From Nocardioides lianchengensis (GTDB lineage Bacteria; Actinomycetota; Actinomycetes; Propionibacteriales; Nocardioidaceae), in the NCBI RefSeq assembly GCF_900101465.1, contig NZ_FMZM01000004.1, positions 297,790 to 361,789 of the forward strand: a stretch of DNA of 64,000 bases, read 5' to 3'. Made by a program: the position numbers and the translations under genes. The notes beneath the pieces are model-generated. The model searched no databases, was not told where the DNA came from, and was given only the letters and a program-made list of their open reading frames with translations. This document shows, in pieces, positions 44,230-53,083 of this stretch (position 1 is its first letter; the number at the start of each line of letters is the position of its first letter).

Positions 44230-45180
44230 CTACACCGACAGCGTGCTGACGGTCTTGGTGATCTGCCCCGCCCTGTTCTCGAGGAACACCATCTGGCCGA
44301 ACTCGACGTACGACCAGCCCTCGGCGTCCTCCGTCAGGGCCTCGGAGGCGAAGATGGCGGCCGTCGCCTCGCCCACCTCGCACGCCTCGAAGTCGAAGGA
44401 CGTGTCGTCGCTCGGAACGTGTCGCCCTGTCAGCAGGTACATCGGCTCCAGGACCATCGAGAGGGCGAAGTCGTCCGTGCCCGGAGCGGCCTCTCGCAGC
44501 TTCTTCCAGTCGCCCGCCGGGTTGGTCTCGCCCTGGTGGCCGAGACCGACGTTGACCCCGATGATCCGGTTCGGCGAGACCAGGGCCATCTTCAGCTTGG
44601 TCAGGCCGGGGAGGTCGAGGTCCTTCATCGCCTGGGCGATGTGGCGAACCATCTTCTCGAACGCGCGTCGGACGTCCTCGTCGCTGTTGCCGTCGAGCAG
44701 GGAGAGCAGGAGCACGTAGAGGAACTCCGTGTCCGTCGTGCCCCGCATCTGCTTCAGGTACCTGTCCTCGCAGTGCTGCAGCAGCTCCCGCTGCAGGAGC
44801 ATCCAGTTCGGCAGCTCGCCGTTCTGGGCGACGATCCAGGGGGTCTCCTCGAAGGAGAAGGGGTGGCAGTTCTCGTCGACCAGGACGGTCGACGAGTTGT
44901 AGAGGGCCGCGCGCACGTGGCCGAGCATCGTGCTCGCCCGCAGGCTCGGGATGATGCGCTCGGCGTTGTCGTCGTAGAAGGCGGCCATGGGCCGTCGGTA
45001 GATGAACGGGTCCTCCGGCTTCAGCAGGTGCTCGCTCCAGAGCCCGAAGCCCCAGCCGGCCAGCTGCAGATCCGGGTAGTGCTCAGGGTCGAGGGCCTGG
45101 TTGACCAGGCTGTTCGACGGCGTCAGCAGCAGTTCCTCGAGCGGGATCTCGGGTCCGATGTAGGCGAGCACTCGGCACAT
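44230..45180 (-). CDS. Class II glutamine amidotransferase (GATase_4, YafJ/EgtC-like)
   Basis: A 316-residue Ntn-type amidotransferase. The nucleophile Cys2 follows the initiator Met (MCRVLAYIGPEIPLEELL), as the family requires. Other active-site segments are GHVRAALY, PFSFEETPWIVAQNGEL (Asn-Gly) and GTTDTEFLYVLLLS (Thr-Asp). Stand-alone members include EgtC of ergothioneine synthesis, but the other egt genes are absent here, so the substrate is unknown. The start is fixed by the need for Cys at position 2. Confidence 0.92.
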   Translation of the reverse strand: MCRVLAYIGPEIPLEELLLTPSNSLVNQALDPEHYPDLQLAGWGFGLWSEHLLKPEDPFIYRRPMAAFYDDNAERIIPSLRASTMLGHVRAALYNSSTVLVDENCHPFSFEETPWIVAQNGELPNWMLLQRELLQHCEDRYLKQMRGTTDTEFLYVLLLSLLDGNSDEDVRRAFEKMVRHIAQAMKDLDLPGLTKLKMALVSPNRIIGVNVGLGHQGETNPAGDWKKLREAAPGTDDFALSMVLEPMYLLTGRHVPSDDTSFDFEACEVGEATAAIFASEALTEDAEGWSYVEFGQMVFLENRAGQITKTVSTLSV

Positions 45181-45329
45181 GTACTTCCCTCACTGACGTC
45201 GGCGTCCCGGAGCGTCGCCACCCTACGGGCGGACCGGACGTCGTTGCGCCGCTCCTGCGCCCAGGAAGGTCCCGCGGGACTCGGGCGAGCCAGCCCTGAT
45301 CACCGCGGACGCCCCGATAGCGTCCGGGG

Positions 45330-47060
45330 GTGTCCAGTCGCCGCCGATCCAGTGCCGGCCGCCGCGGCTCGTCACCGCGGAGGAGCGGGAAGGGACAGCA
45401 GCGCCCGTTGCCCGAGGCCGGGCCGGGCGAGCGGCTGTGGGTGCTCGACGTCCCGTACGGAACCCAGGTCGACGGCGCCACCTGGCACCCGGCGGTCAAG
45501 ACCCACCTGTACGTCGGCCAAACGCTGCCGGCGCACCTCGCGCCGTACGCGCCGGGGCCGTACACGCTGGGGCGGTTCGTCGAGAACACGCTCAACCCCG
45601 ACGATCCGACGCCGGCCCCCGAGGCGACCGACGCGTTCGAGCCGCGGAGGATCCAGTTCGAGGCGGCGGACGCGATCGCGGAGCGGGCGGCGGCCGGCGG
45701 GCGGATGTTCCTGCTGGCCGACGAACCCGGGGTGGGCAAGACGATCTCCGCGGTCCTCGGCGCGATCACGGTGGGCGACCTCCGCGGGGCGCACAAGGTG
45801 CTCGTCGTGGCCGACCGGCCGGCGGCGATCACCATCGGGCACTGGTGCCGGACGATCGCGGCGCTGGGCGACGGCGGGCTGGAGTGGGTGGTGATCACCT
45901 GGGACCGGCTGGAGAAGGTCGCGGACCACGACTGGGATGTGATCATCGCGGACGAGGCCCACGCGCTGGGTCGTACGACGACGAAGCGGTGGAAGCTGTG
46001 GGCCAAGGTCTCGGGGCACGGGCGGGCGCACGACCGGGCGCCGTTCGTCATCGCGACGACCGCGACGCCGGGGCACACGCCGCTGGAGCTGCCCTACCTC
46101 GCGCCCGCCTACGCGCAGGTGCTCGGCGAGCCGATGAAGGAGTGGACCTCGGCGACGCAGCCCGGGCCCACGTTCACCGCGGCGCTCGAGCGGCACGGGG
46201 TCGGCGTGGAGCCGGGACGGTACGGCGCGAGCTGGACCACGGATCCGGCGCGCCGCGCGGCGGACCTGAAGCTGGTGCGCGGCTGGCTCGCCGACGAGCG
46301 GCCTCCGGCGATGCTGCACCGCGCCGCGCCGTGGGGGCCGGTGCCGATCTCCGGCATGCCGGTGGCGCTCACGCCGGCGGAGCGGGCGTCGTACGACGCC
46401 GAGTGGGGCGAGTTCTGCCGCGAGATGGACCTGGCGCGGCGTGGCCGGAACGTCGTGAAGGGGCGGGCCGCGCTGCTGCGCTTCCGGCAGAAGGCCGGGC
46501 TGATCCGGGTCGACTCGACGGTCGCGTGGATCGCCCAGCAGGTCGAGGCCGAGCGGCAGGTGGCGTGCTCGGTCGAGTTCGTCAGCACCGCCGCCGACCC
46601 CATCGCGGACCGGCTGCGGGACTCCGGCCTCGACGTGGCCACGATCTATGGCCGCGACCGGTTCGACGCCGAGGCCGAGCGGCTCCGGTTCCAGACCGGG
46701 GAGGCGAGGGTCTGCGTCTTCACCACGGTCGCCTCGATCAGCCTGCACGCCGGCGAGACCCTCGCCGACGGCCGACAGGCGAGCACGCAGCCGCGGGTCG
46801 GCGTCTTCCACCAGGCCCGCTTCTCCGGCATCGCCGCGCGGCAGGTGACCGGTCGCACCCACCGTGACCACCAGGTCTCGCCGTGGCACATCGCGTACGC
46901 CGAGGGCACCGTCGAGGAGCAGGTCGGCCGGGTGATGGTGGAGCGGATCGCCGCCGCGTCCGACACGGTGGGCAGCGACACCGCCGGGCTCGCCGACGTC
47001 GCCCATCTGCTCGGGGCCGACTGGCTGCCGGCCACCACGCTGACCGACGACGGCACCTGA
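45330..47060 (+). CDS. Compact SNF2-like superfamily 2 helicase
   Basis: A 576-residue SF2 ATPase. The basic N-terminal tail is followed by Walker A DEPGVGKT (131-138), motif Ia VLVVADRP, motif II DEAH (208-211), motif III in VIATTATPGH, and motif VI QVTGRTHRDHQ at about 505-515. The layout matches small phage-type or plasmid-type SNF2/DEAD helicases with no accessory domains. The initial GTG is leaderless (TAGCGT, six bases, GTG). It stands alone between the amidotransferase and an RTX-like gene. The DNA transaction it serves is unknown. Confidence 0.88.
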   Translation: MSSRRRSSAGRRGSSPRRSGKGQQRPLPEAGPGERLWVLDVPYGTQVDGATWHPAVKTHLYVGQTLPAHLAPYAPGPYTLGRFVENTLNPDDPTPAPEATDAFEPRRIQFEAADAIAERAAAGGRMFLLADEPGVGKTISAVLGAITVGDLRGAHKVLVVADRPAAITIGHWCRTIAALGDGGLEWVVITWDRLEKVADHDWDVIIADEAHALGRTTTKRWKLWAKVSGHGRAHDRAPFVIATTATPGHTPLELPYLAPAYAQVLGEPMKEWTSATQPGPTFTAALERHGVGVEPGRYGASWTTDPARRAADLKLVRGWLADERPPAMLHRAAPWGPVPISGMPVALTPAERASYDAEWGEFCREMDLARRGRNVVKGRAALLRFRQKAGLIRVDSTVAWIAQQVEAERQVACSVEFVSTAADPIADRLRDSGLDVATIYGRDRFDAEAERLRFQTGEARVCVFTTVASISLHAGETLADGRQASTQPRVGVFHQARFSGIAARQVTGRTHRDHQVSPWHIAYAEGTVEEQVGRVMVERIAAASDTVGSDTAGLADVAHLLGADWLPATTLTDDGT

Positions 47061-47081
47061 CGAGGAGCAGGCGTCAGGGGA

Positions 47082-48395
47082 TCAGCACGACCGGCGGATC
47101 TCGACCTGCCGGCACCGATCCCGACCGGGGCCGCCGTCGGCACGGTCGCGGCTGCTCTCGCCGCCGATCAGGAGGTCGTCGCCGCCGCGACCGATCAGGA
47201 CGTCGCGACCTCCGCCGCCGCTGAGGACGTCGTCCCGCGCGCTGCCGCGCAGGATGTCGCCGTAGTTGCTGCCGATCACCCGCTCGATGGACCGCAGCCG
47301 CCCCCGCCCGGCGCGGCTCCTGCCGGTGCCGGCCGCCAGGTCGACGACCGAGGGGTCCGAGCCCAGATGCAGCCGGTCGATGCCGGAGCCGCCGTCGACC
47401 GAACCCCGGCCGCAGACCTCCGGGCACGAGGGGTCGCCCTCGGCGACGACGCCGGGCAGGAGCATGACATCGGCTCCCGATCCGCCGTACGTGCGCACCC
47501 AGGTGTGCGTCGGCCGGAAGTTGTACTCGTAGTCCGAGGAGCCGGTGACGGTGTCGTTGCCGCTGCCGCCGCGGGCGAAGCCCTTGATGCTGATGTTCAG
47601 TACGTCGTCACCCGCCTCGCCCCAGATCCGCGAGATGTCCAGGTCGGCCTCGTCGTCACCGGCGCCCAGGCGCACCGATCCCCGGATCCCCTTGACCTCG
47701 TCGTCACCGGCTCCGGTCCGCACGTCGTCCAGGGCCTTCGTCCGGCCGTCCGGGTGATTGCCGGTGTCGTAGTAGTCGGCGCCGGACGAGCCGATGAACG
47801 TGTCCGCGTAGTAGCTGCCGCTGGCGGCGGTGATCCCCTCGAGCTCGTCCCGCCCGGCTCCGCCACCGGTCGCGACACCGGCGTCGAGACGGATGGTGAC
47901 GGCGTCGGTGGCATCGCTGAAGTCGGCGATCGTCGCGTAGGCGGCGACGGTGTTGGGGATGCCGGGAACGCCGACGATCCGGTCGTCTCCCGCACCGCCC
48001 AGGAGGTAGGTGGAGTTGCCGGCCAGGTTCTCGTCGAGCGGGCCCACGGAGTCCACCAGGGTGTCGTCTCCTGCGCCACCGCTCGCCCGGGCGCTGGTGC
48101 CGGCGCGCGTGCAGATCAGGTCGTCGCCGCCCCGGCCGTCGACCTGGACCTGATACTCGCCCGCGGTGCTGATGACGTCCGGGCCGTCGGTGCCCGTCAG
48201 CTCCTGGTCGCGCTCGGTGGCCACGATGGTGGCGACCCGACCCTGGCACATCTCGACCGCCGCCGACGCCGGGGCGGCCGAACCCGTCGCGACCAGGCCG
48301 GCTGAGACGACGACGCCGGCCGTCGCGAGAGCCATGGCGGGCAGCGCGGATCGGGTACGGCGCGGGGTGGATCCGGTCACGGGGAAGGTCCTCAT
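47082..48395 (-). CDS. Secreted RTX-like repeat protein
   Basis: A 437-residue exported protein with a signal peptide (ALATAGVVVSAGLVATGSAAPA) and degenerate calcium-binding nonapeptide repeats of the GGxGxDxL type: GGAGDDTLVDS, GGAGDDRIVGV, GGSGNDTVTG and GGGGRDVLIG. It ends in GGPGRDRC and a final Cys. It is a paralogue of the protein at 49254-50507 along its full length (shared TIVATE/TLVATE, GADVISTAG-type N-terminus and DGGPGRDRC end). The ATG at 48395 lacks a ribosome site; a GTG at 48380 with GAGGA upstream is an alternative start. Confidence 0.85.
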   Translation of the reverse strand: MRTFPVTGSTPRRTRSALPAMALATAGVVVSAGLVATGSAAPASAAVEMCQGRVATIVATERDQELTGTDGPDVISTAGEYQVQVDGRGGDDLICTRAGTSARASGGAGDDTLVDSVGPLDENLAGNSTYLLGGAGDDRIVGVPGIPNTVAAYATIADFSDATDAVTIRLDAGVATGGGAGRDELEGITAASGSYYADTFIGSSGADYYDTGNHPDGRTKALDDVRTGAGDDEVKGIRGSVRLGAGDDEADLDISRIWGEAGDDVLNISIKGFARGGSGNDTVTGSSDYEYNFRPTHTWVRTYGGSGADVMLLPGVVAEGDPSCPEVCGRGSVDGGSGIDRLHLGSDPSVVDLAAGTGRSRAGRGRLRSIERVIGSNYGDILRGSARDDVLSGGGGRDVLIGRGGDDLLIGGESSRDRADGGPGRDRCRQVEIRRSC

Positions 48396-48505
48396 GCCAG
48401 GTCCGATGCACCCGGACGCCGATCGGTTCGCGACCCACCGTCACCCAGAGTCGGCTGGGCGCGCCGCCTAGTCTTCTGGCAACCCACGACGACCCAAGGA
48501 GACCC

Positions 48506-49171
48506 ATGCGCAGCGACCTGTTCGGCACCAACCTCGAGTCCACCAGCGGTGACCGGTTCGGGCTGCAGAACCCCCGGATGCTGCGGGTCGCGCTCGACGG
48601 CGAGGTGATGGCGCGGCAGGGCGCGATGATCGCCTACCAGGGCCAGGTCGACTTCGCCTACCAGGGCTCCGGCGGCATGGGGAAGTTCCTGAAGAAGGCC
48701 ATCACCGGCGAGGGCCTGCCGCTGATGAAGGTCACCGGCCGCGGTGACGTCTTCTTCGCCGACGACGCCTCCGAGGTCCACCTGGTCAACCTCGACAACG
48801 ACTCCCTCACGGTCAACGGCAGGAACGTCCTGGCCTTCGACAGCACGCTGGCCTGGGACATCAAGCGCGTCGAGGGCGCGTCGATGATGGCCGGCGGCGT
48901 CTTCAACACCACCTTCACCGGGACCGGCACCGTCGCCATCACCACCCACGGCGAGCCGGTCGTGCTCAACGTCGACGCCCCGACGTACGCCGACATCCAG
49001 TCGGCCGTGGCCTGGTCGTCCTCCCTCACCACGGCGGTCCGACGTACGGCGGGGGCCGGCGCGCTCATCGGGCGCGGCTCCGGCGAGGCGTTCCAGCTCG
49101 CGTTCAGCGGGCAGGGGTTCGTCGTCGTCCAGGCCAGCGAGGGCCGGACGGTGCCGACGCACTCGCACTGA
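48506..49171 (+). CDS. AIM24 family protein
   Basis: A 221-residue protein of the AIM24/TRAP-like beta fold. It includes MLRVALDGEVMARQGAMIAYQG, GLPLMKVTGRGDVFFADDA and DSTLAWDIKRVEG. The family is named for a yeast mitochondrial protein; the bacterial role is unknown. It has both a -10 box (TAGTCT) and a ribosome site (AAGGAG) before the ATG at 48506, so it is a leadered gene. It sits between two paralogous RTX-like genes. Gly-rich loops occur, but there is no signal peptide. Confidence 0.9.
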   Translation: MRSDLFGTNLESTSGDRFGLQNPRMLRVALDGEVMARQGAMIAYQGQVDFAYQGSGGMGKFLKKAITGEGLPLMKVTGRGDVFFADDASEVHLVNLDNDSLTVNGRNVLAFDSTLAWDIKRVEGASMMAGGVFNTTFTGTGTVAITTHGEPVVLNVDAPTYADIQSAVAWSSSLTTAVRRTAGAGALIGRGSGEAFQLAFSGQGFVVVQASEGRTVPTHSH

Positions 49172-49253
49172 GCCCCGCCGAGGTCGGCGGCGAACCGATC
49201 GCTCCGCCCGAGCATCAGACGGTGTGACCAGGTCGCCGACATCGGGAGAAGCC

Positions 49254-50507
49254 ATGACCGTCCACCCCTCACGCACGCTCTTCGCAGGGACGGCAGCCCT
49301 CGTCACCACGGGGCTCACCGTCGCGCTGCTGAGCGCACCGACACCGGGCGCGTACGCCGCCGTCCCGAGCTGCTCGGGACAGACCCCGACGCTGGTCGCG
49401 ACCGAGGACGGCCAGCGGCTAGACGGTACGGCGGGTGCCGACGTGATCAGCACCGCGGGCTTCGACGGGGTCCGCGTGGACGCGAAGGGGGGCGACGACC
49501 TGATCTGCAGCACCGCGTTGACGAACTCGGCGGTCCTCGCCGGAGCGGGCCACGACACGATCATCGACGAGATCGGGCCGACCAGCGTCGACGGATACCT
49601 GAAGGAGACCTGGGTGCGCAGCGGTCCGGGCGACGACCGGATCGTCGGTGGTCCCGCTACGAAGACCCGCGCCGACTACCTCGAGTCGACGACCGGAGTG
49701 GTGGTCCGCCTCGACCTCGGCACCGTGGCGGAGGGCCCGGACATCGACACCCTGGTCGGCATCCACGACGTTCAGGGCAGCAACCACCGCGACCTCTTCG
49801 TCGGCTCGGCCGGCGACGACGTCTTCGACACGGGCTACTTCCCCAGGCGAGGCACGAAGAAGGACCGCGACGTGGTCCGGACCGGAGCGGGCGACGACAC
49901 GGTGACGGGCCGGCACGCGCGGATCGAGCTCGGCCCGGGCGACGACGAGGCGGCGGTTGCGAGCGCGGACGTCTTCGGCGGCCCCGGCGACGACCGGATC
50001 AACCTCGAGACCGGCGGCGCCGCGCACGGCGGCGAGGGCGCCGACGTCCTGAGCAGCGGGAACGACTTCGACGAGGGCGGCGAGCGGCCGGTGGCGGTCC
50101 GCCTGCTGGGCGGACCGGGCCCCGATCGTCTCCAGCCCGCGACGGCGTACACGGTCGAGCAGGAGCGCTGCCCGAAGGTCTGCGCCCGCTCGTTCCTCGA
50201 CGGAGGCACGGGTCGCGACACCCTGGTCCTGGTCGAGAACCGGTCGCGGGTCGACCTCGCCGCTCGTCGCTACCGCGCAGCCGCGGCCCGGGCGCGCCTG
50301 CGGTCCCTGGAGAACGTCCTCGGCACCCCCACGGCCGAGGTTATCCGCGGCGATGGCCGACGCAACGTGATCGAGGGCAAGGGCGGGAACGACGTCCTGG
50401 CCGGCCGCGGTGGGCGCGACGTGCTCATCGGAGGACGGGGGAGCGACCGGGCCGACGGCGGCCCCGGGCGCGACCGCTGCCAGGCGGAGCGGGTCAGGTC
50501 CTGCTGA
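49254..50507 (+). CDS. Secreted RTX-like repeat protein, paralogue of the 47082 gene
   Basis: A 417-residue exported protein with a signal peptide (ALVTTGLTVALLSAPTPGAYA). The repeats include GGDDLICSTALT, GAGHDTIIDE, GPGDDRIVGG, GAGDDTVTG and GGPGDDRI, with C-terminal GGRGRDVLIGG-type motifs and a final GGPGRDRCQ...C. It is related to the gene on the opposite strand at 47082-48395. The ATG at 49254 is chosen for the GGGAGAAG site. Its last 14 bases overlap the convergent TetR gene end. The role is possibly surface adhesion or calcium binding (inference). Confidence 0.85.
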   Translation: MTVHPSRTLFAGTAALVTTGLTVALLSAPTPGAYAAVPSCSGQTPTLVATEDGQRLDGTAGADVISTAGFDGVRVDAKGGDDLICSTALTNSAVLAGAGHDTIIDEIGPTSVDGYLKETWVRSGPGDDRIVGGPATKTRADYLESTTGVVVRLDLGTVAEGPDIDTLVGIHDVQGSNHRDLFVGSAGDDVFDTGYFPRRGTKKDRDVVRTGAGDDTVTGRHARIELGPGDDEAAVASADVFGGPGDDRINLETGGAAHGGEGADVLSSGNDFDEGGERPVAVRLLGGPGPDRLQPATAYTVEQERCPKVCARSFLDGGTGRDTLVLVENRSRVDLAARRYRAAAARARLRSLENVLGTPTAEVIRGDGRRNVIEGKGGNDVLAGRGGRDVLIGGRGSDRADGGPGRDRCQAERVRSC

Positions 50508-51057
50508 CCAGGGCCTCGGCCACCGACCTCGCGACGGCCGTCCCGTCCGCACCGACGCCGCGCAGCCCCAGGGCCAGGTGACCCGAGACGACGAGGACGA
50601 GCGCGTCGGCGAGCGCGGGCGCACCGGACCCGGCGAGCGGCTCGGCGAGCGCGGTCAGCCGGGCGCGCATCGAGTCGGAGTCCTGCTGGATCGCGGCGGC
50701 GAGGACGGCGGGCGGGTCGGCGTACTCGGCGGCGGTGCCGAGGAAGGCGCACCAGCGGGCGGCGTCGGGGCGCCGCTGGAACTCGTCGAGGGCATCGAGG
50801 ACGGCGAGCAGCCGGCCGCGGTCGTCGGTCGCGCGGGCGACACAGGCGTCCCAGACGGCGATCCACTCCCGGTGGCGGCGGTCGAGGACGGCGGCGACCA
50901 GGCCCTCCTTGCTGCCGAAGGCGCGGTAGAGGGTGGCGGGCGAGACACCCGCGCGCTCGAGGATCGCGTCGACCGGGGTGGCCACGACGCCGCGGGTGAA
51001 GAGGAGCTCGTCGGCCGCGTCCAGGAGCTTGGTGCGGGTGCTGTCGCGGGTCGCCAC
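50494..51057 (-). CDS. TetR/AcrR-family regulator
   Basis: A 187-residue regulator with an N-terminal helix-turn-helix (VDAILERAGVSPATLYRAFGSKEGLVAAVLDR) and an all-helical ligand domain. GTG at 51057 is leaderless (TAGGCT, six bases, GTG). It is divergent from the MFS transporter at 51081, and the two -10 boxes share the same TA. An inverted repeat AAACG...CGTTT in the start of the transporter gene could be the operator. It likely represses the transporter and itself. Confidence 0.9.
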   Translation of the reverse strand: MATRDSTRTKLLDAADELLFTRGVVATPVDAILERAGVSPATLYRAFGSKEGLVAAVLDRRHREWIAVWDACVARATDDRGRLLAVLDALDEFQRRPDAARWCAFLGTAAEYADPPAVLAAAIQQDSDSMRARLTALAEPLAGSGAPALADALVLVVSGHLALGLRGVGADGTAVARSVAEALVSRT

Positions 51058-51063
51058 CCCGTC

Positions 51064-51080
51064 AGCCTAGACTCGGCAAA
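51064..51080. promoter_or_regulatory. Overlapping divergent -10 boxes
   Basis: TAGACT (51068-51073) serves the MFS gene and TAGGCT (minus strand, 51069-51064) serves the TetR gene; both use bases 51068-51069. The two polymerases cannot occupy them together, so the promoters should exclude each other. Confidence 0.6.
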
Positions 51081-52337
51081 GTGAAACGCCCGTTTTCGTT
51101 TGAGGTACGCCGAGGAACCGCGCTGATCGTGGTGGCCACGGGGCTGATCGCGAGCACCTACGGGCTGGTGCGGCTGGCGTACGGGCTGTTCCTGCCGGAC
51201 GTCCAGGAGTCGCTGGCCATGGGCGACGCGGTCGCGGGGCGGATCTCGTCGGGCGCCTCGGTCGCCTACTGCGTCGGCGCACTCTGCGGGCTGGCCGCGC
51301 CCCGGCACGCGCGGGCGCTGGTGGTGGCCGCGCTGGCGACCGCGTCGATCGGGTCGATCGGGATGGCGGTCGCGGGCGCCGTACCGCTCTTCGCCGCCTC
51401 GGCCGTCCTCGCCTCCAGCGGGGCCGGGCTCGCGTCGCCGGCGCTCGTGGTCGTCGTGGAGCGCAACGTCACCGAGGTACGGCGCGACCGCGCGCAGGCC
51501 GCCGTCAACGCCGGGACCGGTCCCGGGCTGGTCGCCGCCGGGGCGCTGGCGCTGGTCCTGCTCCCCCACTGGCGGGTCGGGCTCACGGTCAGCGCGGTCG
51601 TGACCGCGGCGGTCGGGGTCGGGGTCCTGCTGCTCGACCGGGGCGGCCCCGGCCGCGCGACGGCGGCGGGCGGGGCGTCGTACGGATGGGTGCGCGGGCT
51701 CGCGGTACCGGCCGCGGCGGCACTGCTGCTGGGAGCGGGGTCGGCGGTGGTGTGGACCTACGGGCGGACGCTGCTGGTGGACCGCGGGGCCAGCGACGCG
51801 GCGTCGACGCTGGCCTGGGTCGCCCTCGGCCTCGGCGGCACGCTCACGGTCGCGACGGCGCGCGCGCTCAGCGACCGGCGTCCAGAGCTGGCCTGGCTGG
51901 TCACCGCGGTCGCCACCGCAGCCGCGACGGCCGCGCTCGGACTGGCGGCCGAGCGGCTGGCGGTGGCGATCGTGGCGTGCACGGTGTTCGGGTGGGGGTT
52001 CGTGGCGGCGACGTCCGCGCTCATCGCCTGGGCCGGACGGGTGGTGCCGGAGCGGGCGGGACCGGGTACGGCGCTGCTGTTCGTCACGCTCGTGCTCGGC
52101 CAGGCCGTCGGCTCGTCGGCCGCGGGCGGCGTGGTCGAGGCGAGGGGCACGACCGCCGCCTTCCTGCTCGCGGCCGCGGTCACGGGCGTCGCCGCCGCGG
52201 CCGGGATCAGGCGTCCAGGAGGGCGGTCAGGCCCTCGCCGCCGCGACCTGCGTCGACCAGCTCCTGCAGCCGCTCCACCACGGGACCGAGACCGCCGTCG
52301 CCGAGCGGCAGCAGCCGCTCCCCGCGGAGGCTGCTGA
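51081..52337 (+). CDS. MFS transporter
   Basis: A 418-residue major facilitator with about twelve membrane helices in residues 10-375 (for example LIVVATGLIASTYGLVRLAYGLFLP; RDRAQAAVNAGTGPGLVAAGALAL). The substrate is unknown; the divergent TetR suggests an efflux role. The GTG at 51081 is leaderless (TAGACT, seven bases). The last about 43 residues (GIRRPGGRSGPRRRDLRRPA onward) are Arg/Pro-rich, lie over the 3' end of the opposite-strand gene and do not look like a natural tail, so a lost stop codon is likely. Confidence 0.88.
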   Translation: MKRPFSFEVRRGTALIVVATGLIASTYGLVRLAYGLFLPDVQESLAMGDAVAGRISSGASVAYCVGALCGLAAPRHARALVVAALATASIGSIGMAVAGAVPLFAASAVLASSGAGLASPALVVVVERNVTEVRRDRAQAAVNAGTGPGLVAAGALALVLLPHWRVGLTVSAVVTAAVGVGVLLLDRGGPGRATAAGGASYGWVRGLAVPAAAALLLGAGSAVVWTYGRTLLVDRGASDAASTLAWVALGLGGTLTVATARALSDRRPELAWLVTAVATAAATAALGLAAERLAVAIVACTVFGWGFVAATSALIAWAGRVVPERAGPGTALLFVTLVLGQAVGSSAAGGVVEARGTTAAFLLAAAVTGVAAAAGIRRPGGRSGPRRRDLRRPAPAAAPPRDRDRRRRAAAAAPRGGC

Positions 52338-53049
52338 GCAGCACGAGGTGCTCGCGCAGGTCCGCGGGACCGCGCGGGAAGCTCCGCGTGCGGAGCTGGT
52401 CGATCGCGGGCGCGACGTCGGCCCGCACGTGGTCGAGCTGCGCGGCGAGGTCCGGGACCAGGCCGGCCGGGTCCACGCCCGCAGCGGCCAGCGCCCCGAC
52501 CGCGCGGAGCAGTCCGAGCTGGGCGTCGTACCAGAGACCGAAGAGGACGAGGTCGAGCGTGGCCGCCGCCTGCGGCTGCTCGCCCACCCAGCGCACGTCG
52601 CCGAGGAGGTCGAGCGCGGCGCGGTGCTCGTCGTACGACGGCCGCGGGCCGCTGACCAGCAGGCTCCCGGCCCCGCTCGCGTAGGCGTCCGGCGACGACC
52701 GGACCCCGGCGCCGAGGAGGATCCCGCCGCGCTCGCGCACCCGCCGGTCGTTCATGGCCACCTGGGACGGGGTGCCGGTGCAGAGACCGACGACGACCGT
52801 GCCGGTCAGATCGTCGAGAGCCTCGAGCACGTCGCCGAGGGCGGCCTGGTCGGTGACGGCGACCAGGACCAGCGCCGAGACATCGACGGCCTCGGCGGCC
52901 GAGACGGCCCGCCGGGCACCGGCGCTCACGAGGGCGTGGGCGCGGTCCGGCGTGCGGTTCCAGGCGACGACGTCGTACCCGGCGCGCAGCAGGGCCGAGC
53001 CGGCCGCGGTGCCGATCGCGCCCGTCCCGAGGACGGCGGTGGTGGTCAT
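52207..53049 (-). CDS. NAD(P)-dependent imine-reductase-like oxidoreductase
   Basis: A 280-residue enzyme with an N-terminal Rossmann domain (AVLGTGAIGTAAGSALLRAGYDVVAWNRTP) of the 6-phosphogluconate/hydroxyisobutyrate dehydrogenase type and a helical C-terminal domain like imine reductases (LFGLWYDAQLGLLRAVGALA). The GxGxxG pattern and the NRT after beta2 point to NADPH. The natural substrate is unknown. Its 3' end overlaps the convergent MFS gene by 131 bp. The ATG at 53049 has no obvious ribosome site and may be leaderless. Confidence 0.88.
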   Translation of the reverse strand: MTTTAVLGTGAIGTAAGSALLRAGYDVVAWNRTPDRAHALVSAGARRAVSAAEAVDVSALVLVAVTDQAALGDVLEALDDLTGTVVVGLCTGTPSQVAMNDRRVRERGGILLGAGVRSSPDAYASGAGSLLVSGPRPSYDEHRAALDLLGDVRWVGEQPQAAATLDLVLFGLWYDAQLGLLRAVGALAAAGVDPAGLVPDLAAQLDHVRADVAPAIDQLRTRSFPRGPADLREHLVLLSSLRGERLLPLGDGGLGPVVERLQELVDAGRGGEGLTALLDA

Positions 53050-53083
53050 GTCCTCGACGCTAGGAGCTCAACCTCGCTTGAGG

